64,000 nucleotides of DNA, taken from positions 1,116,001 to 1,180,000 of the forward strand of contig NZ_JBPNXV010000001.1 of NCBI RefSeq assembly GCF_051235805.1, written 5' to 3'. Below, piece by piece: positions 43,143-52,538 of the stretch. The stretch is from Pseudothermotoga_B sp051235805 (GTDB lineage Bacteria > Thermotogota > Thermotogae > Thermotogales > DSM-5069). Positions within the stretch are counted from its first letter, which is position 1, and each line of letters starts with the position of its first letter. The notes beneath the pieces were generated by a model. It was not told where the DNA came from, made no database searches, and saw nothing but the letters and a program-made list of their open reading frames with translations. The translations under genes were made by a program, and so were the position numbers.

Positions 43143-43628
43143 GTGAAGAAGGCCTTCACACTCTTAGAACTCATAATTGCCATTGCGATTTTCACCAGTT
43201 TCCTGATCGTGTTAATCCTCGTTCTGAACAACTATTTGGACAAAGCACAGAAGAATATCCTTCTACTTGACGCCTTCAGAAGGCTCTCCGAAACTGCCGA
43301 CAGAGTTATCGAATATCTAACAAAGGCGGCTGGTCCGACAACCTCTGTGAAAGTTGAATCGCCAACAAAAGTGAGTTTTGATATAATTTTGTATGGGCAG
43401 AAGATAAATGCAGCCGTCGAAGTTGTGGATACAAGGCAATTCAAATATTATGAGAATGAGCAAGTCCAGACAATCCCCGTTGAAAATGTTGTGGTAAGGT
43501 TCGCAAAAGCTGTTCCAGCATCTGAAATTGATCTTCCACTGAGAGTGATTGTGAGCACTCCAAACCCGTTCAACGCAACTTCAACACTGAGTATGGAATT
43601 CACAGTTTATCCGCCTGGAGTGAGGTGA
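43143..43628 (+). CDS. Type IV pilin-like protein with prepilin N terminus
   Basis: The roughly 161-residue protein starts VKKAFTLLELIIAIAIFTSF, a class III prepilin signal with the cleavage site between Ala and Phe and the conserved Glu at position 5 of the mature form, followed by one long hydrophobic helix. The remainder is a small globular domain with beta-strands. It is likely a minor pilin or pseudopilin processed by PilD. GTG start with GGAGGG six bases upstream. Confidence 0.88.
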   Translation: MKKAFTLLELIIAIAIFTSFLIVLILVLNNYLDKAQKNILLLDAFRRLSETADRVIEYLTKAAGPTTSVKVESPTKVSFDIILYGQKINAAVEVVDTRQFKYYENEQVQTIPVENVVVRFAKAVPASEIDLPLRVIVSTPNPFNATSTLSMEFTVYPPGVR

Positions 43629-43633
43629 GAGGT

Positions 43634-45604
43634 ATGAGAGCGAGAAGTGGGTATGTCATAGTCGTTAGCATACTGCTTGTCGCTGTTTGTGCGATAATTT
43701 CAGTGGCAATCTTCACGCAGATAGAAGCAACTGTGAGAAAAGTTTCTTTGACCATACAGAGGCTTTCAGATAAATCAGATGCGCTGAAAGTCATTGCAAC
43801 GGCTGGCGCATATCTGAGAAGCAAGTACAGTGTTGCCAACGGTTTTTATATTGCTGATCATCTTACAGCCTCGACCGATTTCGATAAAATAAGAGACGTT
43901 GTTATCAATAGTTCAGGTCCAGTTGAAAAAAGCATTTGGCAAAGTTTCTTCGACGAAAACTCCTTGAATGATATCCAATTTTCTTTTGTAAAGAATCTTC
44001 TATTGCTTGGAAATGGTAGTGATTCCCCCTTGAAAAGGGCTTTGCTCGACAGCAAGGCAAAGGAACTGCTGGAAATTGACCTATCCAAAGTTCGAGTCTA
44101 CGCATTTTGTGAGAATAGCGATCGTTCGTGGGTCGTACTCTTGTGTGCAAACGTGGGCACTTCTTGGGCATGGGCACTCGTCGGTCCAGAGGGATTCTTC
44201 AACTACGCTGTATTTCTGCCAAATGGAATACCTGGTTCGACTTATTACGGCAATGGTGAGGTTATAGACGGCCCAAGCTGGTTTGGTGTAGATGATTTCG
44301 GACATGGGGGTTTGGGTATAGGTGGTAATCCCGGACCGAGGTTCTACGGCAAAACCTTTTACAGATTGCTGAGGAGTTATTTGATCAGTCCTGCCAAACA
44401 GAGTGATGTCTTCGTTGGAGGTAGAGTAACTCTGAATGACAACGATGTACAAGCCTTTAAGTCCGCATATCAAGGTAAAGTCTACTGGGAAGCACAGCTT
44501 TCAACCTTCAACAAAGTCGATATCATCGATCTCGCAAAGGGCACAGTCAGTGTGCCACAAGATCCAAGTGGACTCATCCTGAGCTATTCAAAGCTTCCGG
44601 GTAGCCAGAAAGATGATTTGGTTATAACTTCTTCGATAGTCAAGATCAACAACCAAGATGTCCAAATTCTAAGATTTTCCGGTGAGGATGGATATTTTGA
44701 GAGAGATGAAAATAAAAGATATCAAGTGGAGATAAGAATACCTTTTCCTGGCCCACCCAATGTACAGGCAACGATTGTCGCAACGGAAACAACTTCAAAA
44801 GAATCGAACACATACACTGCAACCTTACCGTCATTCAATGGTTTCTTGGGCATATTTTGTGAAACGACCAACTCTGTAGTTGGTATAGGTACGAAAGGTA
44901 GTTGGACGAAAAACGTCTTTATGGGTGATTGGACGATACTCGTGATGGGAAATAGAGGTAGACAGCAGGAACAAACACCCTGGGATATTCTGAGGATTTA
45001 CGGTGACATTGAATATTACAGTGCACGCGATACGAACACGATGGTCATCGATTTTCAAGGCAGAAGTTACGAGGTTTTCATGAATCCGTTTTTTGCCGAT
45101 GGAACACCAATACCAAACAACAAAGATGTCAAAGGAAGGTTGAAGCTGATCGACGGCAGTCAGTCGATTGACATGATCGATGGCAAAACCTTTTGGGACG
45201 CATGGTACAAGAAACTCGCTCAATCGGGAACGAAAGATCACATAAACTTGATAACAACCGGTGATATAGAGATACCCTGGCACAACGGTTACAAGACTGG
45301 AACGAGCATTAGAAACCTTCGCATGGATATGAGCATTTTCACTATGTACTGGGATAGAGATCGAAAACCAGGCAAAGGCAACGAGATTTTGGTTCCAACT
45401 TTCAAGGTTGATTACAGTGATTTTAAAGGTCTGAGTTACAGAGTTGTGTTCGGCTCTATTGCATCGGAGGCAGTCACTGCAACGTGGGATGGAATGAAGG
45501 GATTAAAAGAATTTAACATCTTCGATAACAGACTTTATTCAGCTAAGAGAGGCTTTTCACCTATGACTGGGGCTATTCTGCTCGAGGGGTTGAGGCTCAG
45601 ATGA
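43634..45604 (+). CDS. Large PilX-like membrane-anchored exported protein
   Basis: The roughly 656-residue protein has a short basic N terminus and a pilin-like helix (RSGYVIVVSILLVAVCAIISVAIFT) lacking the conserved Glu, as in PilX-type minor pilins. The following 600 residues are beta-rich, Gly/Asn/Thr-rich and aromatic, with no motif I recognise. The ATG follows GAGGTG with six bases; a GTG at 43625 overlaps the previous gene. It is flanked by two prepilin genes with a four-base overlap at the end. A role as a tip or adhesion subunit is an inference from size and context. Confidence 0.75.
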   Translation: MRARSGYVIVVSILLVAVCAIISVAIFTQIEATVRKVSLTIQRLSDKSDALKVIATAGAYLRSKYSVANGFYIADHLTASTDFDKIRDVVINSSGPVEKSIWQSFFDENSLNDIQFSFVKNLLLLGNGSDSPLKRALLDSKAKELLEIDLSKVRVYAFCENSDRSWVVLLCANVGTSWAWALVGPEGFFNYAVFLPNGIPGSTYYGNGEVIDGPSWFGVDDFGHGGLGIGGNPGPRFYGKTFYRLLRSYLISPAKQSDVFVGGRVTLNDNDVQAFKSAYQGKVYWEAQLSTFNKVDIIDLAKGTVSVPQDPSGLILSYSKLPGSQKDDLVITSSIVKINNQDVQILRFSGEDGYFERDENKRYQVEIRIPFPGPPNVQATIVATETTSKESNTYTATLPSFNGFLGIFCETTNSVVGIGTKGSWTKNVFMGDWTILVMGNRGRQQEQTPWDILRIYGDIEYYSARDTNTMVIDFQGRSYEVFMNPFFADGTPIPNNKDVKGRLKLIDGSQSIDMIDGKTFWDAWYKKLAQSGTKDHINLITTGDIEIPWHNGYKTGTSIRNLRMDMSIFTMYWDRDRKPGKGNEILVPTFKVDYSDFKGLSYRVVFGSIASEAVTATWDGMKGLKEFNIFDNRLYSAKRGFSPMTGAILLEGLRLR

Positions 45605-45912
45605 GAGGATACACAGTGGTTGAATTGATAATCGGCATAGCGATAATTTCAATTGCAATGATCATATTGATTTTGTCTTCAAACCAAGCGATTAGCAGTT
45701 TCTCAAAGTCCAGTGAGGTTTTGACAAAGAAAGCGACGTTCTTCAACGAAGTGAGTTCGAATTTTGCTGGGCAAAGTTCTGGCACATCGGTCAACACTCT
45801 CGATAGAGTTCTGAATTACCAACTCGTCGGCGCTTATGCTTTTTTTGATTCAATAGAAGTGAGAAAAGTATCTAATGGCTATGTCTACAACTTGAAAGAT
45901 CCAAGATTTTGA
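45601..45912 (+). CDS. Small prepilin-like protein
   Basis: The 103-residue protein starts MRGYTVVELIIGIAIISIAM, a canonical prepilin peptidase site (Gly-Tyr with Glu at position 5), followed by a short domain of about 75 residues. It overlaps the preceding large gene by ATGA. It is probably a minor pseudopilin of the same complex. Confidence 0.86.
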   Translation: MRGYTVVELIIGIAIISIAMIILILSSNQAISSFSKSSEVLTKKATFFNEVSSNFAGQSSGTSVNTLDRVLNYQLVGAYAFFDSIEVRKVSNGYVYNLKDPRF

Positions 45913-46209
45913 GTTCTCCAAAAGAAACGAACACCCACATTTCGCTCGGAAAGCCACCTGAGTAGAACAGCACTTCTTCAACGCAAACAGCCACTGGCAG
46001 AGCAACTGTGTTCAGTCAAGTATCTTTGCGCAAAAGTTAGCATACCTGAGCATAAGAAAGCATACGTAAGAAAGAGTGAGAATAAGAATGATAGTCCATG
46101 ATTGGCAATCATTGTCGCAGATAGCCGTAGATTACGAGATTTTGGCGAAAATGGACTCGATGATATTATTAAATCGAAGGTAACATGAACGCCATAAAGG
46201 AGGGTTAGA
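45913..46209. promoter_or_regulatory. Control region upstream of ornithine aminotransferase
   Basis: The 297-base gap holds no gene that I can support. It contains a perfect 15-base palindrome ATGATTG-G-CAATCAT (46098-46112) and a likely promoter TTGGCG (46142-46147) with TATTAT (46164-46169) at 16 bases. AAAGGAGGG precedes the ATG. The palindrome is 29 bases upstream of the -35, suiting an activator. Confidence 0.5.
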
Positions 46210-47469
46210 ATGACCGGTTCATATTTCATGGAACTCGAGTACAGATACGGAGCCCACAACTACAAGCCAATCCCTGTTGTCATTGAAAAAGGTGAAGGCG
46301 TATGGGTTTGGGATGTTGAGGGTAACAAGTACTTGGACATGCTTTCTGCCTATTCAGCCTTGAACCACGGACATAGACACCCGAAGATCATTGAAGCTCT
46401 GAGAAGGCAAACCGAGAAACTCACGTTGACTTCAAGGGCTTTCTACAACAATCTACTCGGACAGTTTGAGGAGAAGTTGGCACTTTTCAGTGGGTACGAA
46501 AAGGTCTTACCTATGAACACTGGTGCTGAAGCTGTCGAAAGTGCCCTCAAGATTGCGCGAAAGTGGGCTTATTACAAGAAGGGAATACCGATGAACAAGG
46601 GAAATATCATAGTGGCTGAGGGGAATTTCCATGGTCGCACGATCACAATCGTTTCCTTCTCTACTGAAGAACAATATCGAGACGGCTTTGGGCCATACAC
46701 ACCGGGCTTTAAAGTGGCACCGTTCGGTGATTCTAAAGCGGTAGAAAAACTGATTGATGACGAAACAATAGGTGTTTTGGTCGAACCAATTCAAGGTGAA
46801 GGCGGTGTGCGTGTACCACCTGAGGGATATCTCAGAGAACTGAGAGAGATCTGCTCAAAACACCGTGCCTTGTTGCTCTTTGATGAAATACAGACTGGCC
46901 TTGGAAGAACTGGTAAGATCTTCGCATGGCATTGGGAGGACGCAAAGCCAGATATTTTGATACTCGGCAAAGCACTCGGTGGAGGAGTCTATCCGGTTTC
47001 AGCCGTGCTTGCCAATGACCAGATCATGGACGTTTTGAAACCAGGAGATCACGGTTCAACCTTTGGTGGAAACCCACTTGCAGCAGCAGTTGGAATAGCA
47101 GCTATCGAGGTTCTCGAAAATGAAAGACTCGATCTCAGAGCCTTTGAACTGGGTGAGTATTTCATGAAGCAACTCAGAAGCATTGAGAGCGACTATGTAA
47201 AAGAGGTCCGAGGTAAAGGTTTACTCATCGGAGTGGAAATAAAGAAGGAATACGGCACAGCCAGACCATTCTGTGAAAAACTTGCCAAGTTGGGAGTACT
47301 CTGCAAAGAAACACATGATCAAGTTGTGAGGTTTGCCCCACCTCTTGTTATAAAGAGTGAAGAAATAGACTGGGCACTCGAACGGATATCAAAGGTTCTC
47401 ACAGAACCAATTCAAGTCAAGGAAAAGGCTACAGAAAACAGTCAAAAGGCACATCCTCTCAAAGGTTAG
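46210..47469 (+). CDS. rocD: Ornithine aminotransferase (class III, PLP-dependent)
   Basis: The 419-residue enzyme transfers the delta-amino group of ornithine to 2-oxoglutarate. MNTGAEAVESALKIARKW, NFHGRTI, LFDEIQTGLGRTGK and the PLP-lysine segment ILGKALGGGVYPVSA are diagnostic, and the HGSTFGGNPLA loop completes the active site. The pattern fits RocD best; acetylornithine aminotransferase is an alternative. The last 18 residues form a charged tail beyond the fold. It appears monocistronic. Confidence 0.93.
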   Translation: MTGSYFMELEYRYGAHNYKPIPVVIEKGEGVWVWDVEGNKYLDMLSAYSALNHGHRHPKIIEALRRQTEKLTLTSRAFYNNLLGQFEEKLALFSGYEKVLPMNTGAEAVESALKIARKWAYYKKGIPMNKGNIIVAEGNFHGRTITIVSFSTEEQYRDGFGPYTPGFKVAPFGDSKAVEKLIDDETIGVLVEPIQGEGGVRVPPEGYLRELREICSKHRALLLFDEIQTGLGRTGKIFAWHWEDAKPDILILGKALGGGVYPVSAVLANDQIMDVLKPGDHGSTFGGNPLAAAVGIAAIEVLENERLDLRAFELGEYFMKQLRSIESDYVKEVRGKGLLIGVEIKKEYGTARPFCEKLAKLGVLCKETHDQVVRFAPPLVIKSEEIDWALERISKVLTEPIQVKEKATENSQKAHPLKG

Positions 47470-47641
47470 TGATCACTGAGACGAGAGGATTTCAACACGG
47501 AATAGTTTACAAAATGGGAAAATAAGAGGAGTTGATCTGTGTAGAACTGATCTTAGTGTTGAGGATCTTTCAGACAATGGATGTAAGCAGGTTTTTGATG
47601 AGCTTAGCAGTGATATGTGTGAACCTTAGTCCCATTGGGCA

Positions 47642-48793
47642 ATGAAACCATATCTCTTTAGTTGTATTCGAAGAAGGTCTATTGAAGTCCTGATTCTCTT
47701 GTTGTTGACCGCAGAGCTGTGGGCGTCAAGTTCAATCGCCCACAGTTTCACTTTGAACCTTCCTGGCGCACAAGAACCTATAAAGTGTTTTGAGACCGAG
47801 GGTGGTTTTCTCGTCTTTGCACAAGAAAAAGAACAAGGTAGGATATTGGCGATAGAACTGGACACAGATCTTCATTTAAAGAAACTTGTCGCACTCGACA
47901 GAGTTTCTTTCACAAAACTCAACGATGTTACCCAGGATATCCTTGGTGGTTTTGTCCTCGCTGGGTATGAGATAATCAGCAAACAATCTCGAATCAAAAT
48001 AGCTATCTTGGACGAAAAGCTCAGTGTTGTTTTTCAACATTCCGTTCCTGTTTCTGGCGCAGACCAATGGGCAGAGTCTCTGATTTGTGAAGAAAAAGAT
48101 CTCATAATCGTTGGAGGTCATCGCACGACTGGTAGCAACTGGTACGATGCCTTGGTGATGAGAATTGATCATGACGGTGAGATCTTGTGGAGCAAGCGGG
48201 TTGGCGGTTCTTCTGATGAATGGTTCAGCGGAGTTTGCAAGCTGAATGGCAAATATCTGTGCTTTGGTTCTACCGAGAGTTATGGCAACGGACAGGCGGA
48301 TTTCTGGGGTTGCTTGTTCTCAGAAAATGGCAACAGGTATTGGTGTACAACCTTTGGCGGTCAGAGGTGGGAAAGGGCTGTCGGTTGTGCAAGGACGCAA
48401 GACTCAATAGTATTAGTTGGTTCATCGAACTCCTTTACGCCTTACAACGCACTGTTTGTTGTAAAAGTTGATCCCTATGGTCGAACTGTGTGGCAAAAGA
48501 CGATTGATCTGGGAAATGACTTCACAACTAAGGGTGCTTTGACACATGAAGATATCGTGCTCGTTTACGGTGAACTTTGGCAGAACGACACACGAAGAGA
48601 CATATCCTATCTGTTATTAGACCAGAATGGAATATTGATCACACAACGCACTCTGAGAGAGCCAAATGATCAGCGCGTTGTGGAAATCGTACCACTTGAA
48701 AGCAAAAGAATGCTGATACTCGCAGCGTCAGACAACCCTCACAGTTCAACGGATATCCAGTTGTACCTGATTCAACAAGATATTAAAAATTGA
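47642..48793 (+). CDS. Exported beta-propeller-like protein of unknown function
   Basis: I do not recognise a named family. The 383-residue protein has a signal-like segment (basic to residue 12, hydrophobic 13-27) and repeated blades of about 45-50 residues of the type GGFVLAGYE, DLIIVGGHRTTGSNWYDALVMRIDHDGEILWSKRVG-like, with YLCFGSTESYG and SIVLVGSSNS, each ending in a Asp-x-x-Gly turn. This is typical of extracellular propellers with delta-60-like repeats. The ATG has a weak ribosome site. No operon partner; the next gene is convergent. Confidence 0.72.
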   Translation: MKPYLFSCIRRRSIEVLILLLLTAELWASSSIAHSFTLNLPGAQEPIKCFETEGGFLVFAQEKEQGRILAIELDTDLHLKKLVALDRVSFTKLNDVTQDILGGFVLAGYEIISKQSRIKIAILDEKLSVVFQHSVPVSGADQWAESLICEEKDLIIVGGHRTTGSNWYDALVMRIDHDGEILWSKRVGGSSDEWFSGVCKLNGKYLCFGSTESYGNGQADFWGCLFSENGNRYWCTTFGGQRWERAVGCARTQDSIVLVGSSNSFTPYNALFVVKVDPYGRTVWQKTIDLGNDFTTKGALTHEDIVLVYGELWQNDTRRDISYLLLDQNGILITQRTLREPNDQRVVEIVPLESKRMLILAASDNPHSSTDIQLYLIQQDIKN

Positions 48794-48799
48794 AAGTGA

Positions 48800-48817
48800 A
48801 ATGAAAATCCTTTCATT
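48800..48817. terminator. Weak hairpin between convergent genes
   Basis: AATGAAA (48800-48806) and TTTCATT (48811-48817) form a 7-bp A/T-rich stem around ATCC, between the propeller gene and the GGDEF gene. It may be a weak bidirectional terminator; no long T-run follows. Confidence 0.35.
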
Positions 48818-50495
48818 GAAGTTCACACTCTTGAATGTCTTCAAACTGCAGAGCTTTGAGAGATTTACTCTTTGCTCTGTACATGGCCATGTCGGCTTTT
48901 CTTATAAGTTGGTCTATCTCAGTGCCATCATCGGGATACCTTGCAACACCTATGTTGCAAGATATCCTGAAGATTTCACCAGCTATCTCTACTGGTTCCT
49001 CAACAACTCTAATTATTCGTTCTAATAGACGATTCAAATCTTCAGACGAGCAATCATACAAGATGATCACAAATTCATCGCCGCCAAAGCGAGAGATGAG
49101 ATCGCTTTCTCTGAGAGATTTTTCCAATCTGCTGCCTATGATTCTTAATACTTCATCTCCCACTTGATGTCCATGAATATCATTTATCTGCTTGAAATGT
49201 TTCAAGTCCATGAACAGGACAGTTACTTTCTTACCTTCCCTCTGGGCTAAGGAGATGATCTTTTGGCTGTATTCTTCGAACATTCTTCTGTTTGCAAGCC
49301 CCGTGAGTGCGTCATGGTATGAAAGATATTCCATCAATTCTCGTTGTTCCAGTATCGTTTTTTCAAGATTCTTTCGCTGCAAGACAATCCCGAGATGATT
49401 GGCAAAAATCTTGGCAAGTTCTACTGATTCTTCTGTAAAAGCTTCCTCACTCTCAAAGTTGTCAAGATTCAAAAGCAAAACAACTTCGTTCTTCAGCTTC
49501 ACTGGTACTATGAGAGTCGATTTTATTTCATCTATTCTGGCAGCTTTTTTTAGAATCTCTAACTTTTCACGAGGGATCCTTGCTTCGTCGTACTCTTTCA
49601 ACTTTGTTCTCACAGAGAAGGATTTAGCAATCCAATCAGAGATCTCTTGACTCGAAAAGGAAATCTTCCTAAGTTCTTTCAAATCGAACCCGACTGCCGC
49701 TACGTAGATATACCGATCGTTGTCTTTCACCAAAACACTGCCACCTTGTGAACCAGGAACGATCTCTATAGCCTTTTTTAGCCAGTAATCGTACTCGTCT
49801 TCGGCTTGTCTGTGCAAAAATTCCATCGTTACTTCCAAAAGTGTCTGTGTGATCCTATGCTGTTTTTCAAGCTCTTTCTTCAGATGTTGTTCCACTTTGA
49901 TCTTTGTTCGAGCTTTCAACAACAGCGCACCGGAGAACGAGAAAAATGCACCAACGATACAGAACATAGCAATGAGTAGATCAACAAAGGTTAATTTAAC
50001 TCTTTGAACAGTCAGCCCATAGACGAACTCTCTACCCTTTTCAGCAATCTTGATCTCCTTAACCTCCAGGGTGTTCAAAATCTCTTGAGCATCCACCACA
50101 GCCAGCGCAACCTTGTCTTCAATGAACCTTGTCATACTATCATCATAGATTTTGAAGCTGATGAGTAACTCTGTCTTGTGTGATTCTATTCTGTACAGTG
50201 GAAGATCAAGAGAAGATTCTTCAACAAGTTGGACATCTTTTACCTGTGGAAAGCGTTTCTTGATATTATGGAACTGTTCCTCAATCTCCTTGATGTCGTT
50301 CTCTATCACGGCTGAGTACATGTAATCCCATTGAAAGTAGCCAAGGCTAATAGCCTTTGCAAGTTCCTCAACCTTCATTTGGTAGATTGATTTGACCAAG
50401 GAAAAACGTTGCTGGAAGTTCCGGCTGATCAGGAAAGAAGCAAAAACAATTGCCAGAGCTAAGACAATTGTCACTAAAAGAAAGTTCTTGAACAC
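48813..50495 (-). CDS. Diguanylate cyclase with GAF domain (GGDEF)
   Basis: The 560-residue membrane protein has a helix at 4-22, an extracytoplasmic domain of about 145 residues, a second helix near 170-192, a coiled linker, a GAF domain (about 225-375) and a C-terminal GGDEF domain with SRFGGDEFVIIL near residue 470. RESD lies five residues before GGDEF, forming the inhibitory I-site, so product feedback is likely. It makes cyclic di-GMP from GTP. GTG start with GGGAGG eight bases upstream; a possible extended -10 (TGA-TACAAT) lies upstream. Confidence 0.93.
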   Translation of the reverse strand: MFKNFLLVTIVLALAIVFASFLISRNFQQRFSLVKSIYQMKVEELAKAISLGYFQWDYMYSAVIENDIKEIEEQFHNIKKRFPQVKDVQLVEESSLDLPLYRIESHKTELLISFKIYDDSMTRFIEDKVALAVVDAQEILNTLEVKEIKIAEKGREFVYGLTVQRVKLTFVDLLIAMFCIVGAFFSFSGALLLKARTKIKVEQHLKKELEKQHRITQTLLEVTMEFLHRQAEDEYDYWLKKAIEIVPGSQGGSVLVKDNDRYIYVAAVGFDLKELRKISFSSQEISDWIAKSFSVRTKLKEYDEARIPREKLEILKKAARIDEIKSTLIVPVKLKNEVVLLLNLDNFESEEAFTEESVELAKIFANHLGIVLQRKNLEKTILEQRELMEYLSYHDALTGLANRRMFEEYSQKIISLAQREGKKVTVLFMDLKHFKQINDIHGHQVGDEVLRIIGSRLEKSLRESDLISRFGGDEFVIILYDCSSEDLNRLLERIIRVVEEPVEIAGEIFRISCNIGVARYPDDGTEIDQLIRKADMAMYRAKSKSLKALQFEDIQECELQ

Positions 50496-50578
50496 TTACT
50501 TAGCCTCCCAGCAAGAATACTATAGAAGTTTGACGACACCTAACTTTATTGTATCACATCAGAATCGGAAAGAAATTC

Positions 50579-51556
50579 TTAGGTGTAAACCTTGCTGTGG
50601 TGTAAAAAACAGGCGACTGAATGATTTTCTTTCACCTCAGCGAGTGCGGGTCTATTTCTGTCACATTCAGGCATCCTGTACTGGCACCGTTCAAAGAATG
50701 GACAACCGGGCGGTAGATTGATCAAGGATGGTATTTCGCTGACATCAACGGTGAATTTCATCTTGGTCTTGGGATCTGGCAGAGGAATAGAACTGAAGAG
50801 CATCTGAGTGTAAGGATGGAGCATCTGGCTGAGTATCGACTCAGTTTTGCCAATTTCAACAATTTGTCCTAAATACATGACTGCTATAGTATCGCTCAAA
50901 AACTTAATGACGGACAAGTCATGAGATATGAACAGATATGTGAGCTTGAACTCTTGTTTCAGTTTTTTGAGCAAGTTCATTATTTGAGCTTGAACCGAGA
51001 CATCGAGCGCTGATGTTGGTTCGTCCAAGACTATGAACCTTGGTCTTGTTATTATCGCTCTGGCTATGGCTATTCTTTGTCTCTGCCCACCAGAGAATTC
51101 GTGTGGGAACCTACCGACATGCTCTGATTTCAACCCAACACTCTCCAAAGTACTCAGTATGAGATCTCGTTCTTGAGACCTTGAGAGCATGTTGTGAATT
51201 CTTATTGGACGAGCCAGTATATCGTACACAGTCATGCGAGGATTCAGAGAAGAAAAGGGGTCTTGAAAAACGATCTGCATATTTCTTCTGAGTTTTCGAA
51301 ATTCCTTTTCTGGCAAGTTGGTCAGATCGACCCCGTTGAAGAATATCGCACCGCCATCTGGTTTCTGAAGTCTTATAACAGTTCTGCCCAAGGTTGTCTT
51401 GCCACAACCTGATTCTCCCACAACACCGAGTGTTTCTCCTTCTTTCAGTGTGAAAGAGACTTCGTTGAGCGGTTTGATAACAAATTGCTTTCCAAAGATC
51501 CCTCTCTTCACAGCAAAGGTTTTAACAAGTTTCTTCACCTGCAGAAGCTCCATCAT
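50579..51556 (-). CDS. oppF: Oligopeptide ABC transporter ATP-binding protein (OppF/DppF-like)
   Basis: The 325-residue ATPase has Walker A GESGCGKT, signature FSGGQRQRIAIARA and Walker B FIVLDEPTSALD, followed by the oligopeptide C-terminal domain with CPFFERCQYRMPEC and a later Cys, the four-Cys pattern that in some DppD/F proteins holds an iron-sulfur cluster. It is the last gene of the operon and overlaps oppD by four bases. Confidence 0.94.
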   Translation of the reverse strand: MMELLQVKKLVKTFAVKRGIFGKQFVIKPLNEVSFTLKEGETLGVVGESGCGKTTLGRTVIRLQKPDGGAIFFNGVDLTNLPEKEFRKLRRNMQIVFQDPFSSLNPRMTVYDILARPIRIHNMLSRSQERDLILSTLESVGLKSEHVGRFPHEFSGGQRQRIAIARAIITRPRFIVLDEPTSALDVSVQAQIMNLLKKLKQEFKLTYLFISHDLSVIKFLSDTIAVMYLGQIVEIGKTESILSQMLHPYTQMLFSSIPLPDPKTKMKFTVDVSEIPSLINLPPGCPFFERCQYRMPECDRNRPALAEVKENHSVACFLHHSKVYT

Positions 51557-52530
51557 CTTTCACCCCCGTTGAATGGATTGAAACAGGCGACCTTATGAGC
51601 GGTGCCAGAAAGCTCGGGTACCTTCTGGTCACAAAGACCTTTGACAAATCTTTCACAGCGCGGGTGAAATCGACAACCGTTCGGTGGATCGACCAGATTC
51701 GGGACGCTGCCTTCGATCACCCTCAAGTTTTCGACCATACGGTTTACGGGGGGAATTGCACTCAACAACCCTCTTGTATATGGATGCAAAGGTCTTTCAA
51801 AGATTTCACTCACTTTGGCAAACTCGACCACATAACCTGCATACATGACCGCTACTTTATCACACAACTGCGCAACAACACCGAAGTTGTGAGTGATAAC
51901 CAGCACGCTCAATCCCAGCTGTTCATTCATGTTTTTGAGTAAACCAAGTATCTGCGCCTGAATTGTGACATCCAGTGCAGTGGTTGCTTCGTCGGCAATC
52001 AACAGTTTGGGATTACAGACCAAAGCCATCGCAATCATCACTCTCTGCCTCATACCACCTGAGAGTTGGTGAGGATACTTATCGAGCAAAGACTCCGGAT
52101 CCTGCATTCGGATCAACTTGAAAGTTTCAATAACTCTTTTTAAAGCCTCTTCTCTGCTTACCTTTGTGTGCGTCATGATCACATCACATATCTGTTCGCC
52201 GATGGTGAAGGTTGGATTTAGTGAAGTCATCGGTTCTTGAAAGATCATCGCTATCTTCTTGCCGCGGATCTTGCTCATTTCCTCTTCGGAAAAGCGGCTG
52301 ATTTCTTCACCTTCAAACCAGATCTTACCATCGAGGTATCTTGCAGGCGGCGATGGAATCAATTTCAGTATGCTCATCGCGGTGATCGATTTACCACTTC
52401 CAGTCTCACCAACGATTCCAACTATCTCCTTTTCGTCCACAGTTAGATTCACATTCTCTATGGCTTTAACTGTACCTTCCTCTGTGTCAAAGTAAAGCCG
52501 CAGATTCTCTATTCTGAGCAGCTCACTCAT
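51553..52530 (-). CDS. oppD: Oligopeptide ABC transporter ATP-binding protein (OppD/DppD-like)
   Basis: This ATPase has Walker A GETGSGKS, signature LSGGMRQRVMIAMAL and Walker B LLIADEATTALD, plus the C-terminal Cys-containing domain (GCRFHPRCERFVKGLC and a final Cys). It pairs with OppF to power peptide import. I use the ATG at 52530 (AGGTG eight bases upstream); a GTG at 52542 overlaps the oppC stop and is also possible. Confidence 0.94.
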   Translation of the reverse strand: MSELLRIENLRLYFDTEEGTVKAIENVNLTVDEKEIVGIVGETGSGKSITAMSILKLIPSPPARYLDGKIWFEGEEISRFSEEEMSKIRGKKIAMIFQEPMTSLNPTFTIGEQICDVIMTHTKVSREEALKRVIETFKLIRMQDPESLLDKYPHQLSGGMRQRVMIAMALVCNPKLLIADEATTALDVTIQAQILGLLKNMNEQLGLSVLVITHNFGVVAQLCDKVAVMYAGYVVEFAKVSEIFERPLHPYTRGLLSAIPPVNRMVENLRVIEGSVPNLVDPPNGCRFHPRCERFVKGLCDQKVPELSGTAHKVACFNPFNGGER

Positions 52531-52538
52531 CTTGTTTC

